Source of the DNA: Agrobacterium sp. RAC06
GTDB taxonomy: Bacteria > Pseudomonadota > Alphaproteobacteria > Rhizobiales > Rhizobiaceae
DNA length: 64,000 nt
Reading direction: 5' to 3'
Assembly (NCBI RefSeq): GCF_001713475.1
Contig: NZ_CP016499.1
Span: 744,001 to 808,000 of the forward strand
Part shown: positions 59,069-64,000 of the stretch, piece after piece
Layout of the letters: each line of letters begins with the position of its first letter
Numbering within the stretch: the first letter of the stretch is position 1
Notes under the pieces: model-generated
What the model saw: only the letters and a program-made list of their open reading frames with translations
What the model was told of the DNA's origin: nothing
Databases searched by the model: none
Made by a program: the position numbers and the translations under genes

Positions 59069-59796
59069 GCCATATCGACTGGATCAAGGACGTCCCCGTC
59101 GCCCATCGCGGCTATCACGACATGAACAGAGAGATCTGGGAAAACACACTATCGGCCTTCAGCCGGGCGATCGAGGCAGGCTTTGCCATCGAATGCGACA
59201 TCCAGCTTTCGTCCGACAGCGTGCCGATGGTCTTCCACGACCACGATCTGCAGCGGCTCTGCAACATGAATGGTGAAGTGCGCGAGCGCACAGCCGGCGA
59301 ATTGCGGATGCTGTCGATCGGCGGCACGGCAGACAAGATCCCGACGCTTCGCCAGATGCTCGATCTCGTGAAGGGCCGGGTGCCGCTGGTGATCGAACTC
59401 AAGGGCCTCGATGCCGAGCAGGATGACGGTTTCGTCGAGGCCGTGCTTGAGGTGCTCGAGGGTTACGAAGGCAAGGTCGCGCTGATGAGCTTCGACTATC
59501 ACCTGCTGCGGGCATTGAAGGTCGCGGAATGCCCCTGGCCCATCGGCCTGACTGCGGAAGGCGTGAAGCCGGAAAACTTTGCGGCGCATCGCGAAGCCAT
59601 GGATCTCGGGCTTGATTTCACGTCGTATTGCGTCGCCCATCTGCCGAATGATTTTGTCGCAGACCTGCGTGAAAAGGGCGCGCCCGTGATTACCTGGACA
59701 GTCAGGGATGAAATCATGCGGGCACAGACCTATAAATATGCAGACCAGATGACATTCGAAGGCTTCGACCCGCGCCAGTCGCCGGCGATCGCCTGA
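59065..59796 (+). CDS. Glycerophosphodiester phosphodiesterase family protein
   Basis: The 243-residue product starts at GTG and has the GDPD motifs: VAHRGYHDMNREIWENTLSAF (His, Arg and Glu-Asn), AIECDIQLSSDSVPMVFHDHDLQRL (metal Glu/Asp and second His), then the VPLVIELKG strand with a metal Glu. No signal peptide is visible, so it is cytosolic. It probably cleaves glycerophosphodiesters such as glycerophosphocholine to glycerol 3-phosphate. It overlaps the RidA gene by 4 bases and is followed 10 bases later by a FemAB-like gene. Confidence 0.92.
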   Translation: MSHIDWIKDVPVAHRGYHDMNREIWENTLSAFSRAIEAGFAIECDIQLSSDSVPMVFHDHDLQRLCNMNGEVRERTAGELRMLSIGGTADKIPTLRQMLDLVKGRVPLVIELKGLDAEQDDGFVEAVLEVLEGYEGKVALMSFDYHLLRALKVAECPWPIGLTAEGVKPENFAAHREAMDLGLDFTSYCVAHLPNDFVADLREKGAPVITWTVRDEIMRAQTYKYADQMTFEGFDPRQSPAIA

Positions 59797-59806
59797 CGGG
59801 AGATCC

Positions 59807-61006
59807 ATGGCAGACGAGGTGACAATCCGTGTAGTGCGCTCCTTCAAGGAGATCGCTTCCGCCGAATGGGGAGAGCTCACTGGAGCGTCCCGCTCCGCCC
59901 CAGGCTACAACCCCTTCACCTCGTTTGCCTTTCTCTCGTCCGTCGAGGAGTCGGGTTCCGCAACCGCCGAGACAGGCTGGATGGGCCACCATCTGCTGCT
60001 TGAACAGGAAGGGCGCCTCATCGGCGCCATTCCCTGTTATCTGAAGAGCCACAGTCAGGGCGAATATGTCTTCGACCATGGCTGGGCGGATGCCTTCCAC
60101 AGGGCCGGCGGACGCTACTATCCCAAGCTCCAGGCTTCCATCCCTTTCACTCCCGCCACCGGGCCCCGGCTGCTCGTCCGACAGGGCGAGGACGTATCTC
60201 GCGTCCAGGCGCTACTCGCCCAAGGACTGCAGCAGGTCGCCCGCGAACTCGGGACATCCTCGGCGCATGTGACGTTCCTGCCGCAAGGGGAGCTTACTGC
60301 CCTCACGGAAGCCGGCTTTCTGCAGCGTACGGACCAACAGTTCCATTTCATCAATCGCGGCTATGTCGATCACGAGGCATTTCTCGCCGAACTCTCCTCG
60401 TCGAAACGCAAGAACCTGCGCAAGGAAAGGCGCAGCGCGCTCGAGAACGGCATCAGCATCGACTGGCTGACGGGCAGCGATTTGACCGAGGAGATCTGGG
60501 ACCAGTTCTTCCGCTTCTACATCGACACCGGTAGCCGCAAATGGGGCCGGCCTTACCTGACACGCCAGTTCTACTCGCTGGTCGGCGAGCGCATGCCGGA
60601 CGACGTCCTGCTCGTGATGGCAAAACGTGACGGTCGCTATGTGGCCGGCGCCATCAACTTCATCGGTTCGGACGCACTTTATGGTCGCCACTGGGGCTGC
60701 GCCGAGGACCACCCCTTTCTGCATTTCGAAGTCTGCTACCATCAGGCAATCGACTTCGCGCTTCACAAGGGCCTTGCCCGTGTCGAAGCCGGCGCCCAGG
60801 GCGAACACAAGCTCGCGCGCGGCTATGAACCCGTCACCACACATTCCGCCCACTTCATTGCCCACCCCGGGCTGCGCCGGGCCGTCGCCGACTATCTCGA
60901 ACACGAACGGCGCGAAGTGGCCCAGGTCGGGGAGTATCTCGGGGAACATACACCTTTCCGCAAGGGCGAGCGCCAACCGCGCGAGGGCGAGGAATTCGAC
61001 GGTTGA
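59807..61006 (+). CDS. FemAB/GNAT-like protein (DUF482 family)
   Basis: The 399-residue protein belongs to the COG3146 group with tandem GNAT folds: ASAEWGELTGASRSAPGYNPFTSFAFLSSVEESGS at the start, LIGAIPCYLKSHSQGEYVFDHGWADAF, LSSSKRKNLRKERRSALENGISIDWL, then the second module with GAINFIGSDALYGRHWGCAEDHPFLHFEVCYHQAIDFALHKGL and VEAGAQGEHKLARGYEP. The acyl or aminoacyl substrate is unknown; relatives in the FemAB group use aminoacyl-tRNA. It is in a plus-strand run with the RidA, GDPD and HIT genes. Confidence 0.85.
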   Translation: MADEVTIRVVRSFKEIASAEWGELTGASRSAPGYNPFTSFAFLSSVEESGSATAETGWMGHHLLLEQEGRLIGAIPCYLKSHSQGEYVFDHGWADAFHRAGGRYYPKLQASIPFTPATGPRLLVRQGEDVSRVQALLAQGLQQVARELGTSSAHVTFLPQGELTALTEAGFLQRTDQQFHFINRGYVDHEAFLAELSSSKRKNLRKERRSALENGISIDWLTGSDLTEEIWDQFFRFYIDTGSRKWGRPYLTRQFYSLVGERMPDDVLLVMAKRDGRYVAGAINFIGSDALYGRHWGCAEDHPFLHFEVCYHQAIDFALHKGLARVEAGAQGEHKLARGYEPVTTHSAHFIAHPGLRRAVADYLEHERREVAQVGEYLGEHTPFRKGERQPREGEEFDG

Positions 61007-61077
61007 GAGCCGCAAGCTCAGGCTTGAAGCACAGCGTTCCTTGCCGTTAAGTGGCCGCAGAAATCGAGGAGACCACC

Positions 61078-61497
61078 ATGACCGCCTATGATCCCAACAA
61101 CATCTTCGCCAAGATCCTGGCCGGCGACATTCCGTCGGTGAAACTCTACGAGGATGAAAACACACTGGCGTTCATGGATGTCATGCCGCAGGCGCCGGGG
61201 CACTTGCTCGTCATTCCCAAAAAGGGGTCGCGCAACCTGCTCGACGCAGACCCGGCAGTGCTGTCGGCGCTGATGCCTGTCGTGCAAAAGCTTGCCAACG
61301 CCGCGAAGGACGCCTTTGACGCCGACGGCGTCTATATCGCGCAGTTCAACGAACCGGCAGCCGGGCAGACCGTCTTCCACCTGCACTTCCACGTCATCCC
61401 GCGCCATGAGGGCGTGCCGCTCAAGCCGCATGCGGGCGGCATGGCCGATGTCGACGTGTTGAAAGCTCAGGCCGAGAAGATCAAGGCGGCGCTCTGA
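61078..61497 (+). CDS. HIT family nucleotide hydrolase
   Basis: The 139-residue product has the HIT fold of the HinT group: YDPNNIFAKILAGDIPSVKLYEDENTLAFMDVMPQAPGHLLVIPKK and the histidine triad FHLHFHVIPR with the catalytic His, preceded by FNEPAAGQTV. HinT-like enzymes cleave AMP-amino and AMP-acyl bonds. The ATG at 61078 is used because GAGGAGACC lies just upstream. It follows the FemAB-like gene by 71 bases and is convergent with a 62-codon gene. Confidence 0.94.
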   Translation: MTAYDPNNIFAKILAGDIPSVKLYEDENTLAFMDVMPQAPGHLLVIPKKGSRNLLDADPAVLSALMPVVQKLANAAKDAFDADGVYIAQFNEPAAGQTVFHLHFHVIPRHEGVPLKPHAGGMADVDVLKAQAEKIKAAL

Positions 61498-61527
61498 AGC
61501 GAGCGCCAGCCCGATATCGCCGCGCCA

Positions 61528-61716
61528 TCAGCCAATGAAGCCGCCGATCACCAACACGGCGGCAACACCGACGAGCGAGAGCACCATCAACGGAAAGGAG
61601 CCTGTCGCGCTCCAGCCGCCACTGCGGGCCGCCGTCTTGCGCAGGTCATCAGGCAAGACCTTGAAACGGGGTGGGTCCCCGTGCTTCAGCTTTCGGAAGC
61701 GTACTACCTTTGACAT
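61528..61716 (-). CDS. 62-residue single-pass membrane protein
   Basis: The product starts MSKVVRFRKLKHGDPPRFKV, a basic cytoplasmic N-terminus, and ends with one membrane helix (GSFPLMVLSLVGVAAVLVIG, about 40-59). GAGGATAG precedes the ATG at 61716. The function is unknown; the basic segment and short C-terminus suggest a membrane-anchored accessory peptide. A longer open frame from 61782 lacks a ribosome site. It lies 90 bases downstream of azlD on the same strand. Confidence 0.55.
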   Translation of the reverse strand: MSKVVRFRKLKHGDPPRFKVLPDDLRKTAARSGGWSATGSFPLMVLSLVGVAAVLVIGGFIG

Positions 61717-61806
61717 TTCGCTATCCTCTGGTTGATCGGATACCCGATCTGGGAAGCGAAATGTGGTAATTCCAGCGATCACACGCGTCTGTGAACGGAG
61801 ATGATG

Positions 61807-62136
61807 TCAGAGCCAGAGCAGGCCCGCACCCAGGATCGCCAGGGGAACCACAACACCGACGATGACGCGCTGGCCGGCCAGCAGGAAAGCAGCAAAGCCG
61901 ATACCGGCCGCCGCGAGCCTCAGCCAGAGCGGAGAGCTCTCGAGTGTACCCGTCGGGAAGACGACGAGTTTTGCCGTCACCGCCATCACCAGCGCCGTCG
62001 CGACCGCCCTCACCCAGTTTAGTGCTTCGGATCCCTCCTGCAGCCGGTTTCCGGCCAGCACGCCGAGCCAGCGCCACATGTCCGTAGCAAGCCAACCGGC
62101 GACGATGATGACGATGTAGGGCCAATAGTCCTGCAT
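61807..62136 (-). CDS. azlD: AzlD family small membrane protein
   Basis: The 109-residue product starts MQDYWPYIVIIVAGWLATDMWRWLGVLAGNRL and has three to four hydrophobic helices, with NWVRAVATALVMAVTAKLVVFPTG in the middle, as in AzlD. AzlC and AzlD together form a branched-chain amino acid exporter in Bacillus and related systems. Its ATG overlaps the azlC stop by one base, so the pair is translationally coupled and presumably one complex. Confidence 0.9.
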   Translation of the reverse strand: MQDYWPYIVIIVAGWLATDMWRWLGVLAGNRLQEGSEALNWVRAVATALVMAVTAKLVVFPTGTLESSPLWLRLAAAGIGFAAFLLAGQRVIVGVVVPLAILGAGLLWL

Positions 62137-62918
62137 CAAACCACCTCGTCTGCATGGGTGGTAGGATCGATGCCAGCGGCGGTCGCCTGCTTCTGCCCTG
62201 CCCGGATCACATAGCGGTCGAATAGGTAGGCCAGCGTGCCGCCGCCAAGGCCGGCAATCAGAATGTCGAAACCGGGCACGACCAGCGCCAGGAGCGGGCC
62301 TGAGACGGCGCCGACGACGAAGCCCACCTTGACGACGGACTGCCGGCCCGTCGCCCAGATGGAGGCGATGAAGTAAACCGGGGTGAGGAAGAACAGAAGA
62401 CCGGCAATCACGGGCGGGAACTTCGCCACCAGCCCATAACAGACACCGACGAGGATGGTGTTGATCGTCACCAGCGTGATGCCGAAGCCGGCGAAATAGG
62501 CGACCCGCCCTTCCCTCGGCACATTCTTGAAGCTGCCCATCGCAAAGACCCAGGCGGTTATCGCGATGAAATGCGACAGGAACAGCAAAAGCCAGGTCGG
62601 CGTGCGTTCGGTGCGCATTTCCGGCACGAGCGAGGCGACCATGGGCATCATGCGGATGGAAGAGAGCGAGACGGCCAGGAAGATCGCCAGCAGATTGGCG
62701 CCGCTGGTCATCGTGCCGATCAGAATCATCTTGGCCGGCAGCGCCCACACCGCCGCTGTCATGAACATCGCTTCCGCGCGGCTGACACCCGATTCAAGTG
62801 CGAAGGCAGAAAAGCCGACGAAGGAAATCATCAGGATGATCGCAGGCAGGCTGTAGAGCCCGCGCATGCCGGTGAAAAACCACCGTGTTTGGGAAATATC
62901 GGAAGAGGCCGAAGACAT
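62136..62918 (-). CDS. azlC: AzlC family branched-chain amino acid efflux permease
   Basis: The 260-residue membrane protein has about seven helices and AzlC features: GLYSLPAIILMISFVGFSAFALESGVSRAEAMFMTAAVWALPAKMILIG, then LAVSLSSIRMMPMVASLVPEMR and a central TWLLLFLSHFIAITAWVFAMG helix. It acts with AzlD to export amino acids such as leucine analogues or other small compounds; the substrate here is unknown. It starts 72 bases after the clpA stop, beyond a strong terminator, so it has its own promoter. Confidence 0.92.
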   Translation of the reverse strand: MSSASSDISQTRWFFTGMRGLYSLPAIILMISFVGFSAFALESGVSRAEAMFMTAAVWALPAKMILIGTMTSGANLLAIFLAVSLSSIRMMPMVASLVPEMRTERTPTWLLLFLSHFIAITAWVFAMGSFKNVPREGRVAYFAGFGITLVTINTILVGVCYGLVAKFPPVIAGLLFFLTPVYFIASIWATGRQSVVKVGFVVGAVSGPLLALVVPGFDILIAGLGGGTLAYLFDRYVIRAGQKQATAAGIDPTTHADEVV

Positions 62919-62936
62919 CTGAAAATCCGGATCGGC

Positions 62937-62968
62937 AAAAAGAAAGTGCCGGGCGGAACGCCCGGCAC
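62937..62968 (-). terminator. Intrinsic terminator of clpA
   Basis: On the minus strand the perfect 10-base stem GTGCCGGGCG/CGCCCGGCAC (62968-62959 with 62955-62946), with a 3-base loop, runs into TTTCTTTTT. It is 22 bases past the clpA stop. Confidence 0.93.
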
Positions 62969-62990
62969 GGGTCTCTCAAGCTTGGGGTGC

Positions 62991-64000
62991 TTACTTCTTC
63001 TTCGGCACCTTCGGCACGGCGGAGCGTTTCGGCTGCTTCGGTGCCTCATCGATGAGGGCGACATCCCCCTCATCGACAATCGCCGTGGCCTTTGCCGCCG
63101 GCTTGCGCTTCGCCTTGGCAGGCTTAGCCGATGCCACTTCGGCTTCCGGCTTCGGCTTGACGGCTGGCACCTCTGCAATCGACTCCAGATCGAGCACTTC
63201 CGCGCCGGTGTCGTCGGTCTTGGTCCCGACCTTGACGACGCCACCCTTCTTCAGCTTGCCGAAGAGGATCTCGTTGGCAAGCGGCTTCTTGATGTGCTCC
63301 TGGATCACGCGACCCAGCGGACGGGCACCCATCTTCTCGTCGTAACCGCTCTTCGCCAGCCAGGCGATCGCGGATTCGGACAGATCGAAGGTCACGTTGC
63401 GCTCGGACAGCTGGGCTTCCAGCTGCATGACGAACTTCTGCACCACCTGATGGATGACTTCCGTCGGCAGCGGTGCGAACGGGATCGTCGCATCGAGGCG
63501 GTTGCGGAATTCCGGCGTGAACAGGCGGTTGAGCGCCTCTTCGTCTTCGCCGGTGCGCTTGGACGAACCGAAGCCGATGGCCGACTTCGCCATTTCTGAC
63601 GCGCCCGCATTGGTCGTCATGATCAGGATGACGTTGCGGAAGTCGATCTTCTTGCCGTTGTGATCGGTCAGCTGGCCATGGTCCATGACCTGCAGCAGGA
63701 TGTTGTAGATATCCGGATGCGCCTTCTCGATTTCATCGAGCAGCACGACCGAATGCGGGTGCTGGTCGACGCCATCGGTCAGAAGACCGCCCTGGTCGAA
63801 GCCAACATAGCCGGGAGGCGCACCGAGCAGACGCGATACCGTGTGCCGCTCCATGTATTCCGACATGTCGAAACGCAGGAGCTCGACACCGAGCGACGAC
63901 GCCAGCTGCTTGGCTACTTCCGTCTTGCCGACGCCCGTCGGACCGGAGAAGACATAAGAGCCGATCGGCTTGTTCGGTTCACGCAGGCCGGCACGGGCAA
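62991..64000 (-). CDS. clpA: ATP-dependent Clp protease ATPase subunit ClpA (partial, N-terminus outside window)
   Basis: ClpA unfolds substrates for the ClpP peptidase. Only the second AAA+ module and C-terminus are present: Walker A in VFSGPTGVGKTEVAKQLA, FDMSEYMERHTVSRLLGAPPGYVGFDQGG, Walker B in VVLLDEIEKAHPDI, the sensor region LIMTTNAGASEMAKS and arginine finger region FTPEFRNRLDATIPF, then the D2 small domain with GARPLGRVIQEHIKKPLANEIL. After the normal end comes an extra Pro/Lys/Ala-rich tail of about 60 residues. The frame runs off the right edge with no start. Confidence 0.96.
   Translation of the reverse strand, partial: ARAGLREPNKPIGSYVFSGPTGVGKTEVAKQLASSLGVELLRFDMSEYMERHTVSRLLGAPPGYVGFDQGGLLTDGVDQHPHSVVLLDEIEKAHPDIYNILLQVMDHGQLTDHNGKKIDFRNVILIMTTNAGASEMAKSAIGFGSSKRTGEDEEALNRLFTPEFRNRLDATIPFAPLPTEVIHQVVQKFVMQLEAQLSERNVTFDLSESAIAWLAKSGYDEKMGARPLGRVIQEHIKKPLANEILFGKLKKGGVVKVGTKTDDTGAEVLDLESIAEVPAVKPKPEAEVASAKPAKAKRKPAAKATAIVDEGDVALIDEAPKQPKRSAVPKVPKKK

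Overview
The window is a gene-dense, GC-rich stretch of chromosome from an alphaproteobacterium of the Rhizobiales, most likely Rhizobiaceae (Rhizobium/Sinorhizobium/Agrobacterium group). The reasons are the GTTC-N7-GTTC type SOS box in front of lexA, the gene chain ppiD-trpD-trpC-moaC-moeA, the chain rpsB-tsf-pyrH-frr-uppS-cdsA-rseP-bamA-lpxD-fabZ-lpxA-lpxI-lpxB, an EipB (DUF1849) envelope protein, a DUF2336 protein, a periplasmic BTLCP cysteine peptidase and a CtrA-like TTAA-N7-TTAA site. I see no rRNA or tRNA gene, insertion sequence, prophage or CRISPR array. Nearly everything is core genome. Assignments come from reading the translated sequence and recalling family motifs; no database search was possible.

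Layout. 1-7.0 kb: eno (cut by the left edge), kdsA, a VOC-fold protein and a DUF1003 membrane protein on the minus strand; divergent lexA with its own SOS box; comEC convergent with lexA. 7.2-14.3 kb: gltA, then the plus-strand operon ppiD-trpD-trpC-moaC-moeA. 14.3-17.4 kb: pyrG, secG and tpiA on the minus strand. 17.5-27 kb: an exported hydrolase, parE, an AI-2E type permease, small and exported proteins of unknown role, a DUF2336 protein, and a nitroreductase/flavin reductase pair. 26-30.5 kb: a minus-strand cluster of an IscU-like protein, yidD, DUF2267, thrS and an acyltransferase. 30.6-34.2 kb: folE, hisI, a patatin phospholipase, a CBS-pair protein and a rhomboid protease. 34.2-39.6 kb: the most accessory-looking part, with a terminated minus-strand transcript that matches no annotated gene, a two-domain PilZ protein, a 484-base AT-rich intergenic stretch, a LapG-like BTLCP peptidase, a membrane protein behind a CtrA-like box, a D,D-carboxypeptidase with a SPOR domain, and a gamma carbonic anhydrase homologue.

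39.6-44.2 kb is a zinc island: zur-znuB-znuC divergent from znuA, followed by a COG0523 GTPase, with Zur-box-like palindromes in both promoter regions and very His-rich segments in ZnuA and ZnuC. 44.2-57.5 kb is the envelope and translation superoperon on the minus strand, running from rpsB (ribosomal protein S2) through EF-Ts, UMP kinase and ribosome recycling factor, then undecaprenyl-PP synthase, CDP-diglyceride synthase, the RseP protease, BamA and the lipid A genes. 57.6-64 kb: eipB, a plus-strand run of RidA, GDPD, a FemAB-like protein and a HIT protein, then a 62-residue membrane protein, azlCD and clpA (cut by the right edge).

The themes linking the genes are envelope building (lipid A, Kdo, BamA, peptidoglycan, EipB), translation, and zinc homeostasis. 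The best candidates for undescribed biology are the orphan terminated transcript at about 34.24-34.45 kb, the PilZ/BTLCP/CtrA-box neighbourhood, the IscU-like protein that lacks its third cysteine, and several conserved-looking proteins without a function.
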